Shown here one piece after another: positions 17,846 through 26,138 of a stretch of DNA of 52,710 nt. The position numbers were made by a program, and so were the translations under genes. The stretch's first letter is position 1, and each line of letters starts with the position of its first letter. Source of the DNA: an uncultured Muribaculaceae bacterium (GTDB lineage Bacteria; Bacteroidota; Bacteroidia; Bacteroidales; Muribaculaceae). The stretch spans positions 1 to 52,710 of the forward strand of contig CAJGBY010000016.1 in the NCBI GenBank assembly GCA_904501735.1, in the 5' to 3' direction. The notes under the pieces were generated by a model. It saw nothing but the letters and a program-made list of their open reading frames with translations. It did no database searches and had not been told where the DNA came from.

Positions 17846-19117
17846 TTACTTACGCTTTTTTGCTTTCACAATCACATTGTCGAGAGCATTGCCATATCGG
17901 TCGTAGGCAGTGAGCGAGAGTTGGTCGCTGTTGGCTTTGAGTAGGATAGCACCCATAGTTTTAGGACCCTCGTTCCAGCGTATTTTGATTTTGTCTTTGT
18001 TGTAAATCCATTCGTTGATAGATTCGCCTCGTTCGTTGTCGGTCGAAGGAGTTTGAAGATACACAGTGCCCGAGTTGCCATCGGTCTCTTGGTCGTTGTA
18101 AAGGGCATCGGTGCGCAAATAGATGTGGTTGTGAGCCGAGACAGCAAGGTCTACTCCATTTTCATCGAAGAATTTGCTCCAACGAGCATATTGGAAAGTC
18201 TTTCCGTTTCCACCGAGGAACCAAGGATAGTGTTCGAATACCACAGTGAAGCGAGTCTTGCGTTGATTCTTCTTAATCACTTTTTTAACCCATTCTTGAG
18301 CTGTTGCAAGTCCCTCATCGGAGTGCATCACTTGATTATTAAGCATAATGAACAGCACATCGCCATAGATGAAATAGTAGCACACGCCTTCTTGAGAGTC
18401 GTAGCCATTGAGAGGGTTGTTATTGGTGTTGCGAAAGAATTCTTTATTGTTGCGCTTGTTGGTGCGGTCCATGTTGTCATGGTTGCCGTTTATACCAGCC
18501 CAAAGATGGTTTTTGAAATGATCGTTGCTGTAGAGATTGCGCCAAAAAGAGTAGCAACCGCCCCATGCAATGATGTCGCCCACATGAAGGATTGCATCAA
18601 GGTGAGTACCATTCTTAGCCTCGATAGTGTCGAGCATAGTCATGGCCGCTTCAACGCGTTTAGGAAGTGGAGTGTAGGTGTGAATGTCGGAAATGATAGC
18701 CGCCGACCATTCGCCACTTTGAGGAGCAGTATGGAAATATCGAGTTTCGCCATCTTTAAGGTCGTTGCCTATGCGATACATGTATCGAGTGCCAGGTGTT
18801 AAGTTTTTTAACTCGGCAGTGTTGCGAATGAAACGCACTCGTTCGTAGAAATTCTCTCCCTCGGGCGTCTTAGAATACATGCTATCGAAAACTTCGCATA
18901 TCTCTTGTTGTGGAGCCACTTTTTTAGCTCTTGCCCAATGAATATCACTGCAATCGGTGTAGAAACATTGCGTAGCATCGTTGTCGATGTCGGAGTGCCA
19001 ATTAAGTCGTACACTTTTAGATGCGTTTTCGCCAGGATTCGCAATAACGGTATATACATCGCCTGCCCAAGCCGATAGGCACAAGAAAAATGCTAATATT
19101 AATGATGAGAGTCTCAT
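17846..19117 (-). CDS. Secreted metallophosphoesterase, copy 2 (intact motifs)
   Basis: A 423-aa paralogue of the gene just downstream, nearly identical over long runs, so the pair arose by tandem duplication. It has a signal peptide, an N-terminal purple-acid-phosphatase-like beta domain, and a catalytic domain with SDIH, HVGD, GNHD, FEHY and AHNH, the last keeping both histidines. It probably hydrolyses phosphoesters in the periplasm or outside the cell. The 45-base gap to copy 1 and a single promoter candidate upstream (TAAATTTG at 19146-19153) suggest one transcript. Confidence 0.9.
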   Translation of the reverse strand: MRLSSLILAFFLCLSAWAGDVYTVIANPGENASKSVRLNWHSDIDNDATQCFYTDCSDIHWARAKKVAPQQEICEVFDSMYSKTPEGENFYERVRFIRNTAELKNLTPGTRYMYRIGNDLKDGETRYFHTAPQSGEWSAAIISDIHTYTPLPKRVEAAMTMLDTIEAKNGTHLDAILHVGDIIAWGGCYSFWRNLYSNDHFKNHLWAGINGNHDNMDRTNKRNNKEFFRNTNNNPLNGYDSQEGVCYYFIYGDVLFIMLNNQVMHSDEGLATAQEWVKKVIKKNQRKTRFTVVFEHYPWFLGGNGKTFQYARWSKFFDENGVDLAVSAHNHIYLRTDALYNDQETDGNSGTVYLQTPSTDNERGESINEWIYNKDKIKIRWNEGPKTMGAILLKANSDQLSLTAYDRYGNALDNVIVKAKKRK

Positions 19118-19145
19118 GAAAATAGTTTTTAGAATGATGTTTCCA

Positions 19146-19153
19146 CAAATTTA
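19146..19153 (-). promoter_or_regulatory. -7 box of the phosphoesterase operon
   Basis: The - strand reads TAAATTTG, 28 bases before the ATG of copy 2. Confidence 0.45.
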
Positions 19154-19237
19154 GTGATAAATAAGTTTTTAGAGAGCAATTTTGGATGAAATTTTTTAAA
19201 ATATGTTCACCTTGAGAGGCCCGATATTTTTGATTCG

Positions 19238-19268
19238 TTGTAAATCAATTATTTTTTGCGTACATTCG
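19238..19268 (+). promoter_or_regulatory. Promoter of the unknown secreted protein gene
   Basis: TTG (19238-19240), 20-base spacer, TACATTCG (19261-19268), one mismatch to TAnnTTTG. The ATG follows at 19296. Confidence 0.5.
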
Positions 19269-19295
19269 CAGTCAAGAAATAAAATTATTATCGTT

Positions 19296-20213
19296 ATGAA
19301 ACAATTAGTAATAGCATTGATGATGGTGTGTGCTGTGGCAATGAATGCTGTGGCAGTGGATAAAGTGGAGTATGGCAAAAATGCGCGTGTGGAGCGCGTG
19401 AATGAGCCTATCGCTTATTTTGCTAATAAACCCGGTGCTACATTGAGTGGAAAAGAGTTTATGGAGAGCATAGATACCGTGGAGTTTTGGAAACGCGAAG
19501 ATATGATCGTAAAAGCAATATTGGCAGGCGAAATGCCGAGCGAGTTGAAACGCTTCCAGAAGATTGTGTTCACTACTCCAGTGGTGGACTCGGTGGAAGT
19601 GCTTCGCGTGCCACATCGCGTAGAGATGTTGGTGTCGTGTGATTTCTTGTCGGTGGGTCGTGATGACGATTTTGTGCGTATGCCAATGGGTCCTCTTGCA
19701 GCTCAACAAATAGCCGACACATTGGGCTGTATCCTACCTACAACATATCTTGTGGATAGAATTGCTGAAGCATCGGAAGGACATATCGATATTTTCCCAT
19801 TCCGTCCATTGGGAGGCCGAAATATGATGCCGATAGTGTTTCAAGATAGCGACAATGCCATCAAAGCTATTTATAAGGCAAAAGGATATAAGTTTGGACA
19901 ATTTATTTCGGGACTAAAGAAGGAAGTTGTGCTTACTTACAAGATTCAATCGCGCGAAGAAATGAACAAATATGAGGCGATATATGGATGGTGCCACCCA
20001 GATGGCAAAGTACAACAACCATTGTTTGTGCGTCACGGCAATTTCTATGTCGACTATAGCCATGGAATACGCTTAATAAGTCGCACGGTGGTGATAGATG
20101 GCAGAAAGTGCGATGCAAAAGAGATATTGGAATCACCTAAGCTATATCGTTTGCTAAGCGATGAACCAGAGCCATTGAAAAAGGCAACTTATGCAGGTAA
20201 TCCAAAGTGGTGA
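19296..20213 (+). CDS. Secreted protein of unknown function, 305 aa
   Basis: Residues 1-20 are a signal peptide (MKQLVIALMMVCAVAMNAVA). The ATG at 19296 is preferred over an upstream open frame because it starts this signal. I recall similar uncharacterised bacterial proteins with the same landmarks. These are SVGRDDDFVRMPM followed by AQQIADTLGCILPTTYLVDRI, then YGWCHPDGKVQQPL, DYSHGIRLISRTVVIDG and a final LLSDEPEP. The conserved His/Asp groups (WCHPDG, VDYSHG) look like an active or ligand site, but no function is known to me. The gene stands alone between a divergent phosphoesterase operon and a converging operon. Confidence 0.75.
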   Translation: MKQLVIALMMVCAVAMNAVAVDKVEYGKNARVERVNEPIAYFANKPGATLSGKEFMESIDTVEFWKREDMIVKAILAGEMPSELKRFQKIVFTTPVVDSVEVLRVPHRVEMLVSCDFLSVGRDDDFVRMPMGPLAAQQIADTLGCILPTTYLVDRIAEASEGHIDIFPFRPLGGRNMMPIVFQDSDNAIKAIYKAKGYKFGQFISGLKKEVVLTYKIQSREEMNKYEAIYGWCHPDGKVQQPLFVRHGNFYVDYSHGIRLISRTVVIDGRKCDAKEILESPKLYRLLSDEPEPLKKATYAGNPKW

Positions 20214-20220
20214 AAAATAA

Positions 20221-20256
20221 AAAAGGAGTGAGAATGTGTTTCACTCCTTTAGTTTT
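20221..20256. terminator. Bidirectional terminator
   Basis: Ten-base perfect stem AAAGGAGTGA/TCACTCCTTT (20222-20231, 20241-20250) with A-rich sequence on the left and T-rich on the right, between convergent genes. Confidence 0.8.
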
Positions 20257-20830
20257 ATTTATTCTTGTCAGCAACCTCAACGCCTGTGATGATGCGGTGT
20301 GAGTCGCCTCGCCAGAACACGGTGCCTTGATATTCTTCGTAGGTGAGATTTACTCGTTCACCAGAGCCTTTGAGTCGCATGATTACACGAGCAATCGAAT
20401 CGTTGGAAACCGAGAATGGGAAGTCGCATTCGAGCCATTTGTCGGGGTAATCGACATATTTCTCAGAAAGAAGAAGTCCTTCGTAGGTCTTAAATAGTCG
20501 ACCTTGACATTTCATTTCCATGATGCGTCCCGACTCTACAGCTTCGACAGTGTAGGGTGAGAAATATCTAAGCCACAACCAAGTGAACAAAGTAATGACA
20601 ATAAGCGCCGCGATGCTATAAAGGGTGAGTCGAAGGCGATTGTAACCTCTAACGATGGTGTCGCTTTCGAGTTCGCGTTCTTCTTTCTCCTTTTCAGGGT
20701 CTACCTTATTGTCCTGATTGTTTAGGTTGTCGTTGCTATCGAAATCAATGGTTTTATTGTTGGAATCATCGATTTCCTCGATGATATCATCTTCAAAATC
20801 GTCGTCAAAATAGTCAGTCTTTTGTGCCAT
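20255..20830 (-). CDS. Small single-pass membrane protein, 191 aa
   Basis: No certain family. The first 60 residues are extremely acidic (DYFDDDFEDDIIEEIDD and more), then comes one transmembrane helix (about 67-88) and a C-terminal beta-rich domain with GRLFKTYEGLLL, FPFSVSND, VNLTYEEYQGTVFWRGDS and HRIITGV. Similar proteins are common in Bacteroidales as hypothetical proteins. The basic residues after the acidic tail suggest the acidic end is cytoplasmic and the beta domain periplasmic. It lies 22 bases downstream of the flippase-like gene and is probably co-transcribed with it. Confidence 0.75.
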   Translation of the reverse strand: MAQKTDYFDDDFEDDIIEEIDDSNNKTIDFDSNDNLNNQDNKVDPEKEKEERELESDTIVRGYNRLRLTLYSIAALIVITLFTWLWLRYFSPYTVEAVESGRIMEMKCQGRLFKTYEGLLLSEKYVDYPDKWLECDFPFSVSNDSIARVIMRLKGSGERVNLTYEEYQGTVFWRGDSHRIITGVEVADKNK

Positions 20831-20852
20831 AATTGATGTGATTGAAAAAAAG

Positions 20853-21896
20853 TTATAGGCTCATTTTATCGCCCGAAGTGTGTACTATAGTTTTTCCTGT
20901 GGCGATGCGATGTTTGTCGATAGCCACATAGATTGCAGTGTAAATTCCAAGAATCACGAGCATCACAGTTTGTAGTCCCCATTCAAGCATAGCGAAAGCC
21001 GATGCGCGAGGGTCGAAATTAGATGTGTCGAATGTGCCCACACCATAAAGTGATAGCCCGAAAATGATAGCCACATGGTATGCGCCAAGTCCACCATTAG
21101 TAGGAACGCCCATACCGATGCTACTTAGCACGAACAATACAAGCATAGCCACCAAGGTGAGGTCGTGGGTGAATGTGAACGCAAACTTTGCAAGGTATAG
21201 CTGAATGAAATAGCAACCCCATATTAGCACAGTGTAAAGGATGAAAGTCCATTTACCCTTCATCTTGGTGATGGCATAAAAGCCGTCCCAAAGGTTGTGT
21301 GCCATAGTGTGTAGGCGAGCTATGAATTTGTTTTGTGATTGGCTCTTGAGAAGCCAAATAGCTATAGCGATGCAAGCTGCTCCAATAGCCCAAGTGAGTG
21401 GCGATGTAGCTATTGCAAAAAGTTTCTCTTTGAGTTGAGGGTAGGTATCAAGAAAAGCATAGAATGCGTCTTGCGCCAGGAAGAATGTGAAAATAGTGAG
21501 CAAAAGCACTGTGATAGTGTCGGTTAGGCGGTCGGCAACCATCGAACCAACTACTTGTGTGAAAGATGCTTTTTGACGGTCGGCAATGTATCCACAGCGC
21601 CACACTTCGCCCAATCGAGGGAAGATGAGGTTCACTGCATAGGTTCCGAAGATGGAACAAACGAGTGGATGTAGAGGTGCGTTGATGTTGATGGCACGAA
21701 GTTGCAATTGCCAACGCAAAGCACGGAACACATGGCTCCAAATGCTAATGAAAGCAATGAGGACAAACCACCAATAATTGACATCGTAACGCAAACAATC
21801 GAGCAGCTGTGTGGTGTCGACATTGACACATAGGAAATAAAACAGCCCGACGCCGATTATTAGGGGAATTAGATATGTGAGTATTTTCTTTAGCAT
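20853..21896 (-). CDS. Flippase-like integral membrane protein (LPG synthase TM / YbhN family)
   Basis: A polytopic inner-membrane protein of 347 aa with about eight helices. It belongs to the UPF0104 / lysylphosphatidylglycerol-synthase-transmembrane family, recognised by FRALRWQLQLRA, LIFPRLGEVWRCGYIADRQ, the strongly conserved VVGSMVADRLTDTITVLLL, and GMGVPTNGGLGAYHVAI. Members are thought to move lipid-linked molecules, but this one lacks the synthase domain and its substrate is unknown. The ATG at 21896 (MLKKIL) is preferred to an upstream in-frame start. It shares a palindromic divergent promoter with ksgA. Confidence 0.85.
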   Translation of the reverse strand: MLKKILTYLIPLIIGVGLFYFLCVNVDTTQLLDCLRYDVNYWWFVLIAFISIWSHVFRALRWQLQLRAININAPLHPLVCSIFGTYAVNLIFPRLGEVWRCGYIADRQKASFTQVVGSMVADRLTDTITVLLLTIFTFFLAQDAFYAFLDTYPQLKEKLFAIATSPLTWAIGAACIAIAIWLLKSQSQNKFIARLHTMAHNLWDGFYAITKMKGKWTFILYTVLIWGCYFIQLYLAKFAFTFTHDLTLVAMLVLFVLSSIGMGVPTNGGLGAYHVAIIFGLSLYGVGTFDTSNFDPRASAFAMLEWGLQTVMLVILGIYTAIYVAIDKHRIATGKTIVHTSGDKMSL

Positions 21897-21965
21897 ATAT
21901 ATTACAACTTGTGACCAACTATAGGCTACGCCTCGGAATAAAAAACCAAAAACTTCGTTTTTAAT

Positions 21966-22012
21966 TTTGTTCTTCACTCGGCTTGCACTATCTTTGTATT
22001 TTGCAAAGATAG
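21966..22012. promoter_or_regulatory. Divergent promoters with a palindromic -7 region
   Basis: Rightward: TTTG (21966-21969), 19-base spacer, TATCTTTG (21989-21996), for ksgA. Leftward: TATCTTTG on the - strand (22011-22004), for the flippase-like gene. The two -7 boxes form a perfect inverted repeat CTATCTTTG/CAAAGATAG separated by 7 bases, so the two start sites overlap. Confidence 0.7.
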
Positions 22013-22102
22013 GTGATTTTATCCGTTTTGCGTAATATCGAGAGCATTTTCGTTGAAAGAACCTGGAAAATTGCTAAAAAACAAGACTAAAAGCCAACAA
22101 TT

Positions 22103-22894
22103 ATGCAACAAGTAAAAGCAAAAAAGAATTTAGGGCAACATTTCCTTACCGACCTAAGTGTGGCACAGAAAATCGCTGATACTCTGATTGAATATCGCGA
22201 AAAACCGGTGCTTGAGATAGGTCCAGGTATGGGCGTGCTTACACAATATCTTATAGCAGATGGCCACGACTTGAAGGTGGTGGAACTTGACCGTGAAAGT
22301 GTGGAATATCTTGGCGAACACTATCCTGAACTCGATGGTAGAATCATTTCGGCCGACTTTTTGAAGTTGGATTTGAAGGAAGTGTTTGGTGAGAATGAGT
22401 TTTGTGTAATTGGCAATTACCCGTATAACATTTCGTCGCAGATATTGTTTAAGGTGTTGGACTATAAGGATCAAATACCTTGTTGTAGCGGAATGTTCCA
22501 ACGCGAAGTGGCTCAACGAGTGGCAGCTCCTCCAGGCTCGAAGACCTATGGAATCCTTTCGGTGTTGCTTCAAGCTTGGTATGACATAGAATATCTATTC
22601 ACGGTGCCCGAACATGTGTTCAACCCACCACCGAAGGTGAAAAGTGGCGTAATAAAGCTCACACGCAATGGCGTTACCGATTTGGGGTGTGACGAACATC
22701 TGTTCAAGACTGTGGTAAAGACCTCTTTCGGACAGCGCAGAAAGACCCTACGCAATTCGTTGCGTGGAATGGTGGGCGGAAATGCCGAAGTACTGGCACA
22801 ACCAGTGTTCGGAATGCGTCCAGAACAATTGAGCGTGGCTCAATTCATAGAGTTAACAAACATAATAGATGCAAACCGTGTTCAAACAAAATAA
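22103..22894 (+). CDS. ksgA: 16S rRNA dimethyladenosine transferase
   Basis: Methylates the two adjacent adenines near the 3' end of 16S rRNA during small-subunit maturation. The 263-aa product shows the start KKNLGQHFLTD, the SAM-binding motif VLEIGPGMGVLTQYL, the acidic VVELDRES, and the catalytic NYPYNISSQI. The C-terminal helical domain begins around PPPKVKSGVIKLTR and has FGQRRKTLRNSLRG. It starts a rightward cluster and is followed 9 bases later by mgtE. Confidence 0.97.
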   Translation: MQQVKAKKNLGQHFLTDLSVAQKIADTLIEYREKPVLEIGPGMGVLTQYLIADGHDLKVVELDRESVEYLGEHYPELDGRIISADFLKLDLKEVFGENEFCVIGNYPYNISSQILFKVLDYKDQIPCCSGMFQREVAQRVAAPPGSKTYGILSVLLQAWYDIEYLFTVPEHVFNPPPKVKSGVIKLTRNGVTDLGCDEHLFKTVVKTSFGQRRKTLRNSLRGMVGGNAEVLAQPVFGMRPEQLSVAQFIELTNIIDANRVQTK

Positions 22895-22903
22895 TAGGCT
22901 GTT

Positions 22904-24268
22904 ATGAAAGAATACGATAAGGAGTTTATGGATGACTTGAGGGAGATAATCGCCCACAAGGATGTTGAGCTTGGTCGCAGGTTGCTTAAAGACTTGCACC
23001 CAGCCGATATTGCAGAGTTGTTCGAAGAATTAGATGTTGCCGATGAGGAATTTTTCGAAAGTTTGCTCGATGAAGAGACAGCAGCCGAAGTGCTTATGGA
23101 GATGGACGAGGATGACCGTCGTCGTCAACTCGAACAGATGCCTCCAAAGGAAATTGCCGAAACCCTTGAGCTTCTTGATACCGACGATGCGGTAGACCTT
23201 CTTCAAGAACTTGATGAATCGGAGCGTGATGAGATTATCTCGCACATCGAAGACGTGGAACAAGCGGGCGATATTATCGACCTGTTGAAATATGACGATG
23301 ATACAGCCGGTGGTCTTATGGGTACCGAAATGATTATCGTGAACGAAAACTGGAGTATGCAAGAATGTGTGAAGGAAATGCGTACTCAAGCCGAAGAAGG
23401 AAGTATCGATGAAGTGTATAATGTGTATGTGGTAGATGACGACAATCGATTGAGAGGCGTGTTCCCACTACAAAAGATGATTACTCACCCATCGGTGTCG
23501 AAGATCAAACATGTTATGGAAGACGACCCAATCGTGGTGAAGACCGATACTCCAATTGAAGATGTGGCACACGATTTCGAAAAGTATAACCTTGTGGCAA
23601 TGCCTGTAGTGGACTCGATAGGCCGACTTGTGGGACGCATCACTGTCGACGACGTGATGGACGCGGTGCGTGAACAAAGCGAACGCGATTACCAATTGGC
23701 TTCGGGTATCTCGCAAGATGTGGAAAGTGACGACAGCATCGTTACTCAAACTAAGGCTCGTCTGCCATGGTTGCTTATCGGTATCGGTGGTGGTATCGCT
23801 AATGCAATGATTCTTGGTAATTTCGAAAAAGGATTTGCAACCAACCCAGCAATGGCACTATTTATTCCACTTATCGGTGGTACAGGTGGTAGTGTAGGTA
23901 TTCAATCTTCGGCTATCATCGTGCAAGGTCTTGCAAATGGTAGTCTTGATATAAAGAACTCAGGAAAGCAGTTGCTTAAGGAATTTGGTGTGGGTATAGT
24001 GAATGCACTCATCATATCACTCATTGTGTTTGTGTACAATGTGTTCTCTTTCGGTCCTAAAGATGTAACGACAATAGCTGTAACATTATCACTATTTAGC
24101 GTGGTGTTGTTTGCATCATTGTTCGGAACATTTGTACCTCTTACACTTGAAAAATTAAAGATCGACCCAGCGTTGGCAACAGGTCCGTTTATCACGATCA
24201 CGAGCGATATCGTGGGTATGGTGATTTATATGCTTGTAAGTTCGTCGCTAATCGATGCTTTGAGCTAA
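22904..24268 (+). CDS. mgtE: MgtE-type magnesium transporter
   Basis: A Mg2+ channel of 454 aa in the inner membrane. Domains in order: acidic N-terminal helical domain (about 10-130, LHPADIAELFEELD, PPKEIAETLELLD), two CBS domains (about 135-255, with TAGGLMGTEM and GRLVGRITVDDVMDAV), and five membrane helices (about 285-454, with GIGGGIANAMILGNFE and GGTGGSVGIQSSAIIVQGLA). The N and CBS domains sense cytoplasmic Mg2+ and gate the pore. It starts 9 bases after ksgA. Confidence 0.96.
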   Translation: MKEYDKEFMDDLREIIAHKDVELGRRLLKDLHPADIAELFEELDVADEEFFESLLDEETAAEVLMEMDEDDRRRQLEQMPPKEIAETLELLDTDDAVDLLQELDESERDEIISHIEDVEQAGDIIDLLKYDDDTAGGLMGTEMIIVNENWSMQECVKEMRTQAEEGSIDEVYNVYVVDDDNRLRGVFPLQKMITHPSVSKIKHVMEDDPIVVKTDTPIEDVAHDFEKYNLVAMPVVDSIGRLVGRITVDDVMDAVREQSERDYQLASGISQDVESDDSIVTQTKARLPWLLIGIGGGIANAMILGNFEKGFATNPAMALFIPLIGGTGGSVGIQSSAIIVQGLANGSLDIKNSGKQLLKEFGVGIVNALIISLIVFVYNVFSFGPKDVTTIAVTLSLFSVVLFASLFGTFVPLTLEKLKIDPALATGPFITITSDIVGMVIYMLVSSSLIDALS

Positions 24269-24286
24269 TAGGAGAAATAACAAGTG

Positions 24287-25645
24287 ATGAAAAGGCTGAT
24301 TTTTAGTGTAATATGTTGCTTGGCGATGCTTGTTGCGAGTGCTCAACGAATCAATGGTTCGTGGAACGGAAAGCTACAAGTGGGAATGAATGCGCTCACT
24401 GTTGTGATTCACATCGAAGGCGATAGTTGTACTATGGATAGCCCCGACCAAGGAGCATTCGGGTTGCCTGCGCAACTTAAAAAATGCACAGCCGATTCGC
24501 TTGTGGTGGAATTTCCTCAGATGAAGGTGGTTTATGAAGGAGTAAAGGTGGCTAATGAGATACGAGGCACTTTTACGCAAATGGGACATGGCATGCCATT
24601 GACATTGAAGGCAGGTAAGCCCGTGTATAACCGTCCTCAAACACCGCAACCTCCATTCCCATATAAAACAGAAGAAGTTACATTTGTGAATCCTCATGAT
24701 CAAGCGTCGTTGAGTGGAACGATAAGCTATCCAGTTGATTATGAACGAGGAAAAACGCCTGTTGTGCTGCTCGTAACGGGTAGTGGGTTACAAAATCGTG
24801 ATGAAGAAATATTTGAGCATCGCCCATTTGCAGTGATTGCCGATTATTTGGCACGAAATGGGGTGGCAACATTGCGCTATGACGACCGTTCGGTTGGGAA
24901 ATCGACTGGAGATGTGAAGAATGCCACAACAGCCACCTATGCGCAAGACGCTGAGGCTGGATTGAAATATCTTCGTGATACAAAGGCTTTTGGAAAAGTT
25001 GGACTACTCGGTCATAGCGAAGGTGGAACGATTGCATTTATCCTTGCAGGAGCTGGTAAGACCGATTTTATAGTAAGCCTTGCTGGAACTGCTATTCGTG
25101 GTGATAAGGTGCTCGTGGGTCAAAATCGATTGATATTGCCAACACAAGGAGTTCCCGAAGCAATGACTGAAGATTATTGCAAAGCGCTTGAAAAAGTGTA
25201 TGTTTACAAGATTGCTTATGGGGCTATGGCTAAAGCAAACTCGCAAATGATAGTTTCGATGGCTGTGGGTGAAACGAAAGTGTCGTTGCCTGAGCAATTG
25301 AGAGCAAATCTTGTTACATTGGTCGAAACTGATAATGCTTGGATAAATTACTTTGTGTCGTATGACCCTGCCGAAGTTATTAAGGCCATTAAATGTCCAG
25401 TGATGGCTGTGAATGGAACTAAGGATATTCAAGTGATAGTGAATGATAATCTACCAGTACTCAGAGCCTTGCTTCCACACAAAGAAGGCGATGTGATAAA
25501 AGTATATGAAGGTCTAAACCACTTGTTCCAACATTGCAAAAACGGCTCTACTATCGAATATATCAAAATTGAAGAAACCATCTCACCCGAAGTCCTCTCC
25601 GACATCGTTACCTTTGTGCAAAAGCAAAAGGATACAAAGAATTGA
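24287..25645 (+). CDS. Secreted alpha/beta hydrolase
   Basis: A 452-aa secreted serine hydrolase. Residues 1-19 are a signal peptide (ending VASA). A small beta domain of about 110 residues (GSWNGKLQVGMNALTVVIHI) comes first, then the hydrolase core. The core has LLVTGSGLQNRDEE (oxyanion region), the nucleophile elbow GHSEGGTIAF, an acid near VNGTKDIQV, and the His in GLNHLFQH. The exact substrate is unknown; esters or short peptides are possible. An in-frame GTG directly precedes the ATG at 24287, and the ATG was chosen. It follows mgtE by 18 bases. Confidence 0.87.
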   Translation: MKRLIFSVICCLAMLVASAQRINGSWNGKLQVGMNALTVVIHIEGDSCTMDSPDQGAFGLPAQLKKCTADSLVVEFPQMKVVYEGVKVANEIRGTFTQMGHGMPLTLKAGKPVYNRPQTPQPPFPYKTEEVTFVNPHDQASLSGTISYPVDYERGKTPVVLLVTGSGLQNRDEEIFEHRPFAVIADYLARNGVATLRYDDRSVGKSTGDVKNATTATYAQDAEAGLKYLRDTKAFGKVGLLGHSEGGTIAFILAGAGKTDFIVSLAGTAIRGDKVLVGQNRLILPTQGVPEAMTEDYCKALEKVYVYKIAYGAMAKANSQMIVSMAVGETKVSLPEQLRANLVTLVETDNAWINYFVSYDPAEVIKAIKCPVMAVNGTKDIQVIVNDNLPVLRALLPHKEGDVIKVYEGLNHLFQHCKNGSTIEYIKIEETISPEVLSDIVTFVQKQKDTKN

Positions 25646-25826
25646 TAATATCAACTATATTATCTATAGTGCCTATATAGTGTCGTTGTGAACTTTTGGA
25701 GTGTGTCATTGTTATAATATGAGTGTGACAAAATGGCAAGGTATGCGTTTTGGCACACTATATGTTATTTATGAGAAAGAAGATCTAAAATAAAAATAAA
25801 ATATAAACTTAAAATATAGAAATATT
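25646..25826 (+). promoter_or_regulatory. groESL upstream region with inverted TGTCA/TGACA elements
   Basis: About 180 bases between the hydrolase and groES. They hold TGTCA (25704-25708) and TGACA (25726-25730) as an inverted pair 17 bases apart, and TGACAAAATGGCA (25726-25738), which is an imperfect inverted repeat. These are candidate heat-shock control sites, unproven. No CIRCE element is present. Confidence 0.3.
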
Positions 25827-26099
25827 ATGACTATTAAACCATTGGCAGACAGAGTGCTAATCACTCCAGCTGCAGCTGAAGAAGTTACTTTGGGTGGTAT
25901 CATTATCCCAGATTCTGCAAAGGAAAAACCTCTTAAGGGTACAGTTACTGCAGTAGGTAATGGCACAAAAGATGAAGAAATGGTAGTAAAAGTGGGCGAT
26001 ACAGTGCTTTATGGTAAGTATTCAGGCACTGAAATCGAAGTGGAAGGCGAAAAATACTTGATGATGCGCCAAAGCGACATTCTTGCTATCGTAGAATAA
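25827..26099 (+). CDS. groES: Co-chaperonin GroES
   Basis: The 10-kDa lid of the GroEL chamber, 90 aa, of normal length. It begins TIKPLADRVLI, has the mobile loop region EEVTLGGIIIPDSAKEK, GTVTAVGNG, VKVGDTVLYGKYSGTEI and YLMMRQSDILAI. It lies 39 bases before groEL in the usual order. Confidence 0.98.
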   Translation: MTIKPLADRVLITPAAAEEVTLGGIIIPDSAKEKPLKGTVTAVGNGTKDEEMVVKVGDTVLYGKYSGTEIEVEGEKYLMMRQSDILAIVE

Positions 26100-26138
26100 T
26101 AAATCTTGTTTAATAACTATCAAAAACATTAAATTACA

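Noticed and set aside
18053..18802. A 249-codon open frame on the + strand opposite a phosphoesterase
   Set aside because: It mirrors the clearly coding metallophosphoesterase gene; a shorter similar frame opposite copy 1 shows it is a by-product of the conserved coding sequence.
25852..25860. GAGTGCTAA, half of a CIRCE element, at groES
   Set aside because: The other half (TTAGCACTC) is missing at the right distance, and the bases are inside the groES coding sequence, where they encode conserved residues (DRVLI).
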